Positions 42,593 to 54,240 of a stretch of 64,000 bases of DNA are shown one piece after another (within the stretch, counting starts at the first letter, position 1; every line of letters begins with the position of its first letter). Below the pieces are notes generated by a model that saw only the letters and a program-made list of their open reading frames with translations, searched no databases and was not told where the DNA came from. The translations under genes were made by a program, and so were the position numbers. Where the stretch lies: assembly GCA_021292105.1 (NCBI GenBank), contig CM037869.1, positions 50,709,851-50,773,850 of the forward strand, read 5' to 3'. Source of the stretch: Anadara kagoshimensis (Eukaryota > Mollusca > Bivalvia > Arcoida > Arcidae).

Positions 42593-43020
42593 TTAAGTAA
42601 CAATAATAAATTTATTGTGTCTATTTATAACATGCTGTTGATTGATAGGATCTCCTGCTGCTAAGATAAAGCAAGATGCCCTGTAGTTAATTACCCCATG
42701 CTGCTGCAGCATAAATAAGGCCTGGCCATACTGTCCATTAAGGAATGGAATGTCTATGGTAACATTAGTCAATACATCACTAATTGCTTGACCAATACAC
42801 AATTCTCAGAATCGCTTGTGTACTGCCCATAAAATGCATTCAGGTCCACATCCCTGGTTGCCTGCACACATTCACTGGTACATAGATACTAAAGACAAAC
42901 ACGTAAGCGGAGAGATGGAACGAGGAGAGCAGTCCGACAAGATGTAGTCGCCTCCCTCGGAGGCTGCGGGGACGTAGCCTACATCTCCAGCACCAGCACC
43001 ACACATCAACATGTACACCA
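42593..43020 (-). other. Possible decayed exons of an unknown gene
   Basis: The minus strand holds a 46-codon frame starting MLMCGAGAGDVGYVPAASEG (about 43015-42875). A donor-like GTGAAT and an acceptor-like 'gtgtgcag' follow it. A second frame (CIGQAISDVLTNVTIDIPFL, then NGQYGQALFMLQQHG…, ending in a TAA at 42593) is open for about 69 codons. Composition looks more protein-like than the surroundings. No domain is recognised, and an in-frame stop lies between 42803 and the candidate acceptor. It may be a broken gene or transposon piece. Confidence 0.25.
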
Positions 43021-43479
43021 CAAACAGATACCAGCATTTAGTTTAGAATAAAGCATTTGGATCACAATTATGGAGTTATAGAACTTTTCATTTACATCAT
43101 TAACAATCATACTGTTACACAATACTCTAATAAAAATCCATCACATTTATTCATTGGTCATATTACGTTAAATTTGGTTTTATAATTGATATTTAACCTT
43201 ATGTTACTTATCTGAACTAAAAATTTTAAAACTATGCCATGCTGACATTGAATCCTTATCAAACTGATTTTAAAAGAACGACATCATTTATGAAGCTGGT
43301 TTGTATGTAAGTATTAAACGAACATGACATGATGTTCCTTGTATTTTTTAATCTTTAGAAGGCTTTTCTTCTTATTACCATTTAAATTTCAAATTCAATA
43401 ATCATAAAACAAAACTATGAGATTTTACATGGACTGGTATTATGTGTTAAATTTTATGATGTTTTTAAAATCAATCTCG
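43021..43479. other. AT-rich DNA, nothing recognised
   Basis: No gene or repeat was recognised. Confidence 0.5.
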
Positions 43480-43640
43480 ACCTTAGCTCTAGACAACTTG
43501 AGTCTTTTAGAAAATTTCTGCCCACGTTCTGACCTTATATCTAGAGAAGTTTAGTCTTTTAGAAAATTCCTGCCTACGCTCTGACCTTATATCTAGAAAA
43601 CTTCAGTCTTTTAGAAAATTCTTGCCCACGTTCTAACAAA
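43480..43640 (+). repeat. 52-bp tandem repeat, 3 copies
   Basis: The unit is 'accttatatctagaaaactt' + 'cagtcttttagaaaattcct' + 'gcccacgttctg', in three adjacent diverged copies. Confidence 0.8.
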
Positions 43641-43832
43641 CAAGACGTAATATGATGATGCCTTGATTTTATCTCAGTAATAAAAGAGAAATTTGAGCAT
43701 AAAGACCTACAAAATTTTACCTTTTACAGAAGCATAACATTAACCAAAGTGTGTCGTGTTATTTTTTTTTTTCAAAAACGCAAGATAATTTTCAAAACTA
43801 AGGAAAGACTCGCAAAACATTAAAAAGAAACA

Positions 43833-43885
43833 AACACAACAATCAATGTCCATATCACAATCTCCAAGCAAAGTAAATTCTGTAA
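43833..43885 (-). mobile_element. Family R 3'-end scrap
   Basis: 'aatgtccatatcacaatctc' + 'caagcaaagtaaa' matches the last ~50 bases of the family R 3' UTR on the minus strand. Confidence 0.4.
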
Positions 43886-44845
43886 AGGAGATTTTTTGGT
43901 GGGATGAAAATTTCGTGTTTTCTAAAATCTTCCATATACAGTGAGTGTTTTGTTCGCGTGATCAATATACATTTAAGTGGGTGTATTTTCTATATGTACA
44001 TGTATAATGGTACATTAAACTGTATAGTAGATATTTTCGCGTGGGTTAAATTTTGCGGTAATTTCTTTGAAACAGCGAAATAAAGTAAAACAAGAATGAA
44101 TAGATTTGAAGGACGTGTAGTCTATGACCAGTAATATGTAAGCGCGCTGAAACTAGGTCCGTAGGTGGGTGACGTCGCTGGGTAAGTTGGTAGAGCTAGA
44201 CGGACCTGCGGCTAACTGAAAAATGAAAACAATACTAAATCACTTGAAGTTTCTTTGGAAGTATATTCTATATATTTCACATATAATAATTTTGTTTACA
44301 TACAGATGAATAATATTGCGAGTGTCCGCTAGAACGATATGTTCGTAAAAGAGTTCACAGTAAATATTAGATTTTGCGTGTATCCGCTTTAGACATTAAA
44401 TGTTAAACAACGATTTTTGAGTTGAACGGTAAAATTCCGTGTCAACCTTCTCTCATTCCTGTAGATCCGAAAAGGCCAGATTTCGGGATTTCGCCATGAT
44501 AGAGAGAATATCTATTTACCGAAAAAGATTAATTAAAACCATTTGATTGGTTGATTACAGAAAACTTAGGTACATGTTGTAAATACTCGTACAAACAAAC
44601 AAATATACAAATAAAAGACAGAAATGACATGATTGAGATAATTAACGTTATATAATATAAGTGTAAACCAAGGGTCTCAGGAAACGTATTATCTCAAGTC
44701 ACTGGATTAAGATAAACTCGTCAACAAATATCATAGAAATTAAAGTAATAACACCTGAAAAGTTCTTAGTAAAAACATCAATAAAGATAAAAATGTTACG
44801 TAATTGGAATGTATAAAATTGTCGAAGAGTCCGCTGTTACTAATA
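43886..44845. other. No gene recognised
   Basis: AT-rich. A short imperfect inverted repeat ('aggtccgtagg' / 'agacggacctg') lies at about 44154-44210. Nothing else. Confidence 0.45.
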
Positions 44846-45489
44846 CACTAGAAGGGGGTTTTACCGGAATAATTGCGAAATTCCGGAATAGTAAGACACT
44901 TTCCGTAATCTTTGCGAAAATCCGGAATATTTAGATCAATTCCAGAATTTTTAGACCAAATCCGAAATAATCGGACAAAATCCGGAATAATTGGTCAAAA
45001 TCCGGAATAATAAGAATATTTTTACGGTAAATTTTACGGATTCTAAAAATTCCGGCAAGTGTCTTATTATTACGGTAACTTGTTTGATTATTCCGGTAAA
45101 AGACTGATTATTACGGTAAAAATCTAATTATTCCGGCAAATGTCCAATTATTACGGTAAAAAAAATTTAAAAAATTATTATTTTTTAGAAAATTTCCCGT
45201 AATAATTGGACATTTGCCGGAATAATTAGACTTTTTCCGTAATAATCGGTCATTTTCCGGAATAATCAGACACTTACCGTAATTTTTAGATTACGGAAAA
45301 CTTACCGTAACAAAATAGTCCAATTATTCCGGATTTTGCTTGATTATTCCGGATTTTGCCTGATTAATCCGGATTTTACCGGTTTATTCCAGACTTTACC
45401 TGATTATTCCAGATCAATTTGGTTTATTCCGGATTTGGTCTGATTATTCCAGATTTTCGCAATTATTCCGGTAAAACCCCCTTCTAGTG
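44846..45489. mobile_element. 644-bp foldback element built of ~20-bp subrepeats
   Basis: It starts CACTAGAAGGGGGTTTTACC and ends in the exact reverse complement. The whole element is two inverted arms of about 320 bp meeting near 45168. Each arm is a string of 'ccggaataattggacaaaat' and 'ttacggtaa' variants, about 15 per arm. There is no coding capacity. It resembles foldback or MULE-type MITEs whose ends are made of tandem subrepeats. No certain target duplication was seen. Confidence 0.85.
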
Positions 45490-45524
45490 ATATATGGTAG
45501 CATACTAAAGATGGTTATATTATT

Positions 45525-45725
45525 ATAACCCCGCTTAAAAAGTGGGGGGGTATATAGTGATAGGGGTGTCCGTCTGTCTTTCCGTTACACCTTAGGGTAC
45601 ATATCTTTTATCCGCAACTCCTCCTAAACCTTTAATGGATTTTCATGAAACTTTCACACAATCTTTGTGATATAATGTAGATGTGCACCTCCTATCTTTA
45701 TTTACATCGTTTTCTAAATGGTGAT
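45525..45725 (+). repeat. Dispersed repeat, second copy of the 7.5-kb type
   Basis: 'accccgcttaaaaagtgggg', 'tccgttacaccttagggtac', 'ttatccgcaactcctcctaa' and 'gatgtgcacctcctat' match 7520-7770 closely. Confidence 0.7.
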
Positions 45726-47945
45726 AGTTTTTTTATTATGACATGGACCCGACATACATGTATGTGTGTGTTTAAACAACAAAATAGAATATAGATTTTC
45801 CCGTCTTAGGGAGGCTTTGTCTGGATTAACAATTCAACGTTACGGGCGATATTATCCTTGTCTTCAAAATGTAGGGTATCTACATACAAATCACTTTAAC
45901 ATAAATGGTTATTCGAGCACATGATTCATCATGTTCACTTGAATTACGCATTACGCTGTGTATATATATATCTTGTATTAGGCTTTTGTTCCAAAGCAGA
46001 ATGACAGGAGTTAGATTTTCATTTATAAGTTATTTGAATTGGATCAACTTGGGATTTTGGTGTTAAGTACAAAATTTAAACGGAACTATACAATGACTTC
46101 TCCCACTCCCATTTGAACTAACGTGAATTTTATTATGTTTGCTTGAATAAAAACGAAAAACGCTTGTTATTTGACGATTACTTACGTTTGTGATGTTTTA
46201 ATGTATTAAACTCTCTTTGTGACCAAATTCCAATCATTGGAGTATCAATTGCAATATTAATGTGACATCACTCTTGCTTATGTCTATTCACTTGACGCCA
46301 TTGATTGGCTGTTCCAGCGATTGACAATGCATGTCGTACATACAGTATTTTGAAGTTATTTCAGGACTTAAAACCAAAATTGGATTTTCAAACAATGTGA
46401 AAGATACATATAACCATTGAATTGTCTAGCTTGCGTTATTCAGTTAACATTGTATGCCAATGACAGTTATCGCTACGAGTACATACGTTTTTTGTAGATA
46501 GTTCAATGGCTAAATGTGGTTTATTAGTGCAGGGCGAATATGAAGACTTAAAGTAGTTTCTTTTAATTCGTTTTTCGTTGAGTAAATTTTAGTAATAGTT
46601 TCTCGTCTTAGTCAAAAAAATATGTCATATCAAGGTGGTCAGTTTAGGGATGGTGGAGGGAACGGAGTGCGCGCATAAAACCTTCGTCATACAGCAACTC
46701 AATGACAAACTGAGCCACATTACGTTCTGGTCTTAATGAGATGTAAACCTACACGTTGAGGCTCTCTGGCCAAAAACAAACGCTTGTTAGACAATTCGAC
46801 CACCGAATGTATTTAATATCCATCAAAACCTACAAAAAATTGTGTTTTATTACGCTAATTTTGGTTTTATAAGTGATAATTTAACCTTATGTAACTTAAC
46901 TGAACTAGAAATAGTAAAACACGCCATGCTGTCAAAGAAACCTTTCAACGCTGACATTTATTATACAACTATAATGTAACTACGTTCTTAGTAGTCTTCC
47001 TGATTGCTGTCTTACTTAATGCAGTTTAAGAGTCATTTTCTGTAAGGACCAAACTCCTCCTCTGGAAATCGCATGTCACATATTTTGAAAATATTTTACA
47101 TAAACAATGGCTACATATAAGATACCAAGACAAAATTACCAAACTTAGAATTTTTTATATCGTTCCAATGGTAACCGACCACTGAGAGGTCAATTTCTGG
47201 ATTTTCGTTCAAATTTGGGTGCATTTGGGCGCCAAAATATGCCATTTATGACAATGATCTTCAATATTTTGTTTTTACTTGGAACTTCGACTTTCATCCT
47301 TATCTTTTTTTAAGTCAAAACTGTATGATTTTACACATTTTCGTTCATTTTGAATCAATTTTACTCAAAAAATGCTCTAAAAATGACCTAAACTGGCTGA
47401 ACTTTGAGATTGATAATTTTGAAAACGCGGGCACTGGAATTGTATCACAAACATTAAAGTTATTGGGGAAAGTGAGTTTAACAAAATATAAAAAACATTA
47501 GAGTGATACTTTTTTTTTGATTAAAGGAAATAAATCAGTTTCAAAGTTACAGAAGCAGCCCTAGCAGGGTCACTTTTTAAGAAAGAATTATCTACCCTTA
47601 GTAAACAATATGGTATTTATTTTCTCTTTTTGATATATTTCATCTCGTAAGTGCCAAACATTTAATGAATTAGTTATTTTTAAAATATGTATATTTACTT
47701 ATATATATTTTGATTAAAATCCTGGCAATAAAGCACACTGTAAATATACACTGTCTTGTCATTAAAATTATGTTTATTACAGTTTCTCATTTTTAACTAA
47801 GCACTCTATATTCCTACAGTTGTTGCAGCTTTAAAAACATGATTTAATTAATATAATATTGCTCATGACATGTAAACATGCCTCTACTGTAATCTGTTAG
47901 AGCCTTCAATTAATAAACCTTACAGGTTTTTCTCTCATGATATAT
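45726..47945. other. No gene or repeat recognised (2.2 kb)
   Basis: Both strands hold only short frames. This is the longest stretch in the second half without an identifiable mobile element and could be older intergenic or intronic DNA. Confidence 0.45.
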
Positions 47946-48106
47946 ACCACTGTTGTAGCTCAGTTGGTAGAATGCTCTCTCAGTAAGATGGAGGTCGTGG
48001 GTTTAAACCCCGACCGAGTCTTTCCCAATACATGAAGTTTGGTACTACCTGTTCTTCCGCCAATTGCAACAACTGGGATGTTAAACACAATTACTGAACT
48101 CAACTC
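47946..48106 (+). mobile_element. SINE-A with internal deletion
   Basis: Complete tRNA-like head ('tagctcagttggtagaatg'), then a jump from 'tgttcttccgcca' to the tail 'ctgggatgttaaacacaatt'. About 190 bases of body are missing. Confidence 0.75.
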
Positions 48107-48281
48107 TATGATATTATAAAGATAAAACATATTCAAACATGACTGCATCTAAAGATTAAATCTATTATTAACCAAAATTGAATGACAAGACAATAGTTTA
48201 AACAAATTCACCAACAAAATATTAGAAAATTCCTATAAAGTTTAAGAATATTACAATGGTTCAGTGTTTTGTAATATATTC

Positions 48282-48486
48282 ACGGATCGCAGGCCACGCC
48301 CACAATGTTCCGATAAAGTGTCGACATGATTGAATTACACGCAAAATGAATGAAAACACGACCTGAATTTTTGCAATTTAATAACGTGACTGACATCAGT
48401 ACGTCATTAGTAGCCGTGACGCTGCTTTGGTACCGTAATAGCGGCCAGTGTCCGAACATTGTGGGCGTGGCCGGCGATACGTCAAT
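48282..48486 (+). mobile_element. MITE-2, ~205 bp, ~30-bp inverted ends
   Basis: Left end ACGGATCGCAGGCCACGCCC, then 'acaatgttccg'. The right end is the inverse ('cgaacattgtgggcgtggcc' …). Related copies are at 58710 and 61567. No coding capacity. Confidence 0.8.
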
Positions 48487-48749
48487 AACATAATAAATCT
48501 ACCAAAAATCAAACCTACAATAAATAAACCATGGTATTTATGAGTAAAAAAAATGAGATTCTTCATGGAATTTTAAAAAGGCGCAACAAAGAAAAAGAAA
48601 TAGCATTTCTTGTTAAATAAATAGAGCTAATTCTATTGATAAAGGGGACCTATTACTAAACATGTACATATACTTATTAATCCAAACTTTAATTTAATAT
48701 ATTGTTTGTTGTTTTATATAACTCACTGTAACAGTTGTTTTAGTGATCA

Positions 48750-49155
48750 ACCAAAAACAAACCTACTAATCCATGTACAAATCACAATCCAGAAGCAAAG
48801 TAAAAACTTTGGAACTGATTCCACCACGGAAGTAAGGCCGGGTGCTCCGGAAGGGTAAGCACCTCCTGTTTAGCTAGCTACACCCGCCACGTGTGTAATC
48901 AAATTGTGTGAAAGGAACATGGAACTATGAGACGTTAAATATTTCCAGGGCAATCCTGGACACAGAGACATCAAAATTATCAACAATACTGTGATGACGG
49001 CCATAAAACTTTTTGAGGGCCTTGATAAGCCTAGGCTTGCAATATCCCTGAGTCAACAATTTATTTGCAAGCAGCCTACGTCGTTGTACAAGGTCCCCGT
49101 AGTGGGAACAAGCTCTACCATAGCGTATTAATTGGGAAACAAATACAGTGACCAA
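48750..49155 (-). mobile_element. Family R retroelement 3' fragment, longest coding tail
   Basis: The minus strand has 76 coding codons (VFVSQLIRYGRACSHYGDLV … LLTQGYCKPRLIKALKKFYG … SRIALEIFNVS, stop at 48925) and then the complete 3' UTR down to 48750. The VSQLIRY.R.C…R…L…LL.QGY…L…FYGR order is the C-terminal tail following the reverse transcriptase domain in many animal retroelement polyproteins. The catalytic YxDD region is not included, so the copy is 5'-truncated. The first residue of the frame is not a true start. Confidence 0.75.
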
Positions 49156-49309
49156 TGCATCGGAAAAAAGTGATATGCTTTATTTTTTTATACGAGATAG
49201 ATAATGGTGTCGTCATACTAACACGTTTTATTGGGTTTAAATCCACATTATAATACGTACCTGTCCGTTAACAAATTGGTGTCTGATCGACAGATCATCT
49301 TGGTCTTTC

Positions 49310-49310
49310 G

Positions 49311-49382
<72 letters not shown>
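49310..49382. repeat. (AT)n microsatellite
   Basis: About 70 bases of TA dinucleotide, abutting the left end of the TA-flanked element at 49381. The minus-strand frame reading Y-I repeats is an artefact. Confidence 0.9.
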
Positions 49383-49386
<4 letters not shown>

Positions 49387-50008
49387 GTCCATCTAGAAAT
49401 TATGGGCACCCCATAAAAGTGATTCATAGCTAGCAACAAATTTGTCTGTTATAACAATTTTTGACATGCTTTATCAATGATTTGTTTAATAGTTGGTTAC
49501 ATGTGACATACCACTAGGTCTAATCGATGTAACTTGGACACAATAAAATTGCAACAGACACTGTTATCTCCCTTTATATATTCCAGACACAAAAACGGGT
49601 GTCCTTTGGCAATAATGATTTTAAACAATGAGAATAAAGCATCTGTTCCACAACATAAGTAAAAATGTTTTTTCTAAGTCAAATAATACTATAAAACATC
49701 TTTTTGCAGTAGGAAATGGACGTTATACGAAAAACGAATGATCGTTAAATACACTAACCAAAAATCCAATTTTACCTTATTTCCAAATATTTTAGTATTT
49801 TCAATACAAAAGGAATTTAAACAGATAAAATGGCAAATTTTACTTAGAAAGTGCTTAATAATCACTCGGAACTAATCGTTTAAAGTCGTTTCCAGTGTTT
49901 TTTATTTATCAAGTCCATATTTGAAGAAATGGGATTTTTCCTAAATGTTTTCATTTTTTACCACTCACTGTTCACTAGGAAATAAAATTGAAACATTTAT
50001 CAATTATA

Positions 50009-52648
50009 CAGTGCTTACGGCAGTAGCGGATCATTAGTGCAATATTCACTGCTCTCCGAGAAAAACATCGCTGCCGATTGTAATTTTTTGGTACTATCAA
50101 TTGACATTTCTCCACTCTTTCAATTTATCATTAGATGATAAAATTCGTCCGACTGTAAGTATGGGCAATCCACGCGTTTTGTACCCCATGTATTTACGTC
50201 AGTAACGAATCAATTTGTGAGTAGCGGATCGCGCCACCTAGTGTCAAGAAAACGATAGCGGATCAACTCAAAACATGATTAGTTTGAATTTCCATCATTC
50301 AATTGCAAAAATACTAATCATGAAACAATATTAAAGAGTTTTAATCGTAATATCAACAAAGGATGATTCTCAAAACGCCGAGCTATCCGCCTATAGGATT
50401 CAAAATTTAAAAGTATGTTATAAACGTGTTTATAGTAAAAAAACCTAAAGCTACTATCATTTTGTAAAAGTTTATTTGGTAAAAATCTCAGTAAAATATT
50501 GCATTATATGTTTAACACATGATATCTTTTAGTTTTGTCTCCGTATAACTCTATACAAACATGGAGTAAGTCAGTGAAAATCAACACGTTTTAATAAATA
50601 CATATAGAGCGCATGCCTCTCCATTAAAGATATTTTGAATACAAAAACTACCTTATTTTATTGTTAGGTATGCAAAGTATGGTTAATGGAGAGATATGCG
50701 CTGACAGTGAATTTTGCAAAAATCGGTGTTTAGAGAGTTACCCCAATATAACCTCTTACTATACTGTACTATACTCGTACTTGATATTAATAAACACTCA
50801 TTGTCAACAATTGCCTGCGTGGTGTAGTGGATATATGAAGGGACTATTATGTCTTATGTTGTGGGTTCGTATACCTAAAATGACATTTTATTTTTATCTT
50901 AATTCATTTTTAATAAAATGTATATTTTACGGCTTTATTTCTTTCTTTTATCTTACTTTGTGTTAGAATTGAAATATTTTTTTCTGCAACAAATAACAAA
51001 AAAGAAATAAAGACATGCACATACATTTGCTTAATACAAATATAAAATATAACATACAACGATATTACAGTCCAGTTTCAGGCCACGTGTCATTTCCCGT
51101 GTGTTTCCTGAACGATGAACACGTACTAGTAAATAAAATGCCAAAACATTAAACTGTTCAAAGTGCAATCTTCACACGACAAAATGCTATAAATGAAAAG
51201 TCGGGGTGGGTATCATATGCGATAAATGTCACTAGCTGACCAAGACTGAAGATCATGAGCCTGTGGTTCCTCCAATAGACTTGAAATCTGAATGTATAGA
51301 CCTACTCATTTTGAGTTGTGGCAAATCAAATGCCATTTGCTTTATTTTCAAAGAAAAAGTTCCCTTACGAAACTTGCACTAATTAAGGCAAAAATAGACA
51401 TTTTGTCAAATAAGGCACGTCATTATAAAAAGGGAAGGAAAAATGTTATTCATATGCAACGTATATATTTACACATAGATTTATTTATATTTGGCCTCAA
51501 GTAATGACGCCTATAGAGGCTCGAAAAAGGTGTAACCTAGTTTCTTGCGTATTTATTCCTATAGGCGGATAGCTCGGCGTTTTGGGAATCATTCTTTCAT
51601 GATTAAAATAAATAACAAAAAACAAATCATCGCAATGTCCCTGATAAATTAAGTCAATCAACATTGTCTTGAATACTGAATTATAAAAGCAGTAAATGGC
51701 GAAGGAAATAAAATAAAATAATTGTACCTTATAAGTTATAAATATTATGACATACTCTTGTTTATGAAGATTTTATTTTGACAAAAACAGCATATGCATA
51801 CAATGATACTTATTGGTATTGTACACTGTACATCATAGGTCCAAAATTGTTACCAGACAAAAATATAGAAAGGAATATAACTTTAATTGTCTTAAACACA
51901 TAATATAGGGTTGGATATTAATATATTTATTCAATATATTTTAATCTCTACAGATTATCCTTCAAGCATGACAATTATGGCTTCTTTAAAATGCTTATTG
52001 GTCTGGTCTTATCATATGATAAATAAGATAGTGGTGGCATGGCATGACAATGCCCCCATCTTTCTCATGTGGTACTGGCCATGGAGGCAAGCTAGGCACT
52101 GGTTCTCCAATAGCCTCTGCATAACTGAACCCACCAGAATTTATTATTTTACTGAAAGCACCAGACAGCCACATGGGTACATGCCATATTTTTCTTAGCC
52201 TTTCGAGAGGTCCCCTGTAGACAGCAGCTGATCCGTTATTGCCGTAATTGCACCCTGCATAAACTGGTTTATTTTTTATTGTCATGAACTGTAAAACTCA
52301 ATACAGATTTATGTCGTGAAAGAAGACATGTTAACGAGTGTAAAGAGCTGTTGTAATCATTTCAAATTACCTTTGAAAGTATTAAACACGTTGTTCAAAT
52401 CGAAAGTTAGGTGTTGGAAATCACATCCATGTCGCTGAGACGCTTGTGACATTCGCATTAAAAAGCCGAGAATTTAAAGAATAGGACGTTTATCAACACA
52501 AATGAAACGTAGAATTAAGTAAAAATACCAGCTTTACAGAAATATATCCGAGTTTTATTGTTCTCTCGTAATGATATGGAAAAAATTAACTTTATTCTAA
52601 AAAATGATCCGCTACTGACTGAGATCCGCTACTGCCGTAAGCACTGTA
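50009..52648. mobile_element. Inner TA-flanked element, 2.64 kb
   Basis: Ends CAGTGCTTACGGCAGTAGCG / exact inverse, with TA on each side. The motif GTAGCGGATC occurs three times near the left end (50027, 50222, 50264 region) and twice inverted near the right, plausibly binding sites for the mobilising transposase. A second inverted pair ('aaaacgccgagctatccgcc' + 'tatagga') lies inside at about 50373-50399 and 51562-51588. A degenerate tRNA-like patch ('gcgtggtgtagtggata' … 'gggttcgtatac') is at 50815-50880. No recognised transposase. Confidence 0.7.
51995..52300 (-). other. Candidate 3'-terminal exon inside the inner element
   Basis: On the minus strand an acceptor-like 'gagttttacag' (about 52290-52300) leads into a 96-codon open frame (MTIKNKPVYAGCNYGNNGSA … GPLERLRKIWHVPMWLSGAF … ending in IRPDQ and TAA). 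An AATAAA-type signal lies about 60-70 bases further. Codon-like composition and balanced residues contrast with the AT-rich flanks. No family recognised. It could be the last exon of an unrecognised transposase or of a captured host gene. Confidence 0.35.
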
Positions 52649-52795
52649 CCAATTAAATAACATTCTAGGTGGTATATAAAAATAGTCTTTGAACAAATAT
52701 AAGTTAACAAAACACCAAATACTAAGACCATCAAAATTGCTCTTTTACAAAGGTTATAGAAGGGGATGTCCAAACTTTCTGATGGACCTGTATAC

Positions 52796-53344
52796 AAGAT
52801 TCTGTATCACGCGTGTTCGATAAAACTTGTATTTTATCAAATCAGACAAAAAACTAGTCTAATGTTAGATAAATATCGGAACCACTTAGCAGTGTTACTC
52901 ATATCTTTATATGCGTTTAGGCCACCAAATAACTATATCCGAGCCACTGCAAAGCCGCCCTTTACCAAACATTTGGCAGGCTTCCATTAAAATTTATCAA
53001 GAAACGAGACAATTGATATACACAAGCAAATTAAAGGATAAAAGCATGTGAAGCAAACACGTGTTTCACCAATGTTTTACTTTTAAGTACCAAACAGTAA
53101 CATTACATTGACAAGTCATATAACCTATAAGCAAACAAAAATGTAAAAATAATCCATATAGTGTATTTAAATTGATACCTAAAAACAAACTGAATCATAT
53201 AAACAATATTTTAATCTCACTGAGATTACACATGTCATAGAGTTATAATCACAGACGAACATTCTGGTTCATGTTTAAATTGAAATCGGAAAAGCAAAGT
53301 AAAAACCTTTAAAATCGGCAATAACATGTGATCTTCCACGATGA
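52796..53344. other. No gene; possible worn family R piece
   Basis: At 53245-53340 there is a faint minus-strand family R 3' UTR ('gaaaagcaaagtaaaaacct'). Otherwise nothing recognised. Confidence 0.35.
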
Positions 53345-53570
53345 TAACTAGAACTGTCACTCAAGAGACAAATATCCCCGCCCTAATCATTTTATGTTTT
53401 CACACGACCTTGATCATTCTAATATGACCTTGGTACAAGATCATGACACACCTTTGGATCATGAAGCTTATTCATGTGAAGTTTTATGACAGTCGTCTTA
53501 ATCAATTTTGAGAAAGAGCCCAGACATGGTTTTACACGGACAGACATTTCGAGTTCTATATTTCCATCTC
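53345..53570 (+). repeat. Dispersed repeat ('gaccttgatcatt' type)
   Basis: Shared with 56880-57100: 'ttcatgtgaagttttatgac', 'acacacctttggatcatgaa', 'ttttacacggacagaca'. Common dispersed repeat style in molluscs; non-coding. Confidence 0.6.
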
Positions 53571-53618
53571 AATCTAGTTTGCGAGTTGAATAATTATAAC
53601 GGCCATATATAGTGATAA

Positions 53619-53762
53619 AAAAACAAACATACTAATCCATGTCCGAATCACAATCCAGAAGCAAAGTAAAAGCTTTGATCTGACAAGTAAGGTTAGAACC
53701 GTGAACTTCCACCAGGAAAGTGATTCCGGGTGCTCCGGAAGGGTAAACACCTCCTGTAACCT
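53619..53762 (-). mobile_element. Family R retroelement 3' UTR fragment
   Basis: 'aaaaaacaaacatactaatc', 'cgaatcacaatccagaagca', 'gaacttccaccaggaaagtg' and 'ccggaagggtaaacacctcc' on the minus strand. Low divergence. Confidence 0.75.
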
Positions 53763-54240
53763 GTTTCCACTGAAATGATATTGATGATGATTATTAATTA
53801 TTGAACTATGGGACTTAAATTACATAACAATCAAAAATAAACAGCAGATGGTCATGAAATCGTTATCATATTAAATCATATTTGTATTTAAAATCAAATT
53901 ATTTTTAAGCCGACTGTAATGAAACAGACAATACGAGAAGTGTATGCGGAATGTTAGTAATGTAAAGTTTTATTATTCAAAATGTTCGCCTACAATGCAA
54001 CTTGTATTGTTAAAATTTCACAAAATAATCTTTTTTATTATAAAAGTTATTATTTACCACATAAGTTGAAAGTTTAAACTGATTTCAAGTTAAATCCATC
54101 GGATAGTGTACTTAGGGCTGTATTACTACATTATCTCTAATAGAATAATACAGGACATAGATAACCAATTGGCCAAATGTGTGCACTTAACGAATGACAT
54201 CGTATCCTTAGCCTTGGTTTGAATTCACCCATTAGACCGT
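53763..54240. other. AT-rich DNA, nothing recognised
   Basis: No gene or repeat family was recognised. Confidence 0.5.

Larger units (their letters stand above)
49381..52795. mobile_element. Tc1/mariner-like inverted-repeat element (outer), interrupted
   Basis: The left end is TA + CAGGTCCATCTAGAAATTAT. The right end, reversed, is TA + CAGGTCCATCAGAAAGTTTG (52760-52793). The 'CAGGTCCAT…' start and TA flanks resemble Tc1-type elements. After removing the inner insertion (about 50009-52648) only about 0.8 kb remains, with no transposase, so this was a non-autonomous copy. Confidence 0.65.

Noticed and set aside
44154-44215. Short inverted repeat as a hairpin RNA or terminator
   Set aside because: The arms are only about 10 bp and imperfect, with no second copy or other supporting signal.
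49248-49439. Minus-strand frame with a Y-I repeat
   Set aside because: It is a translation of the (AT)n microsatellite.
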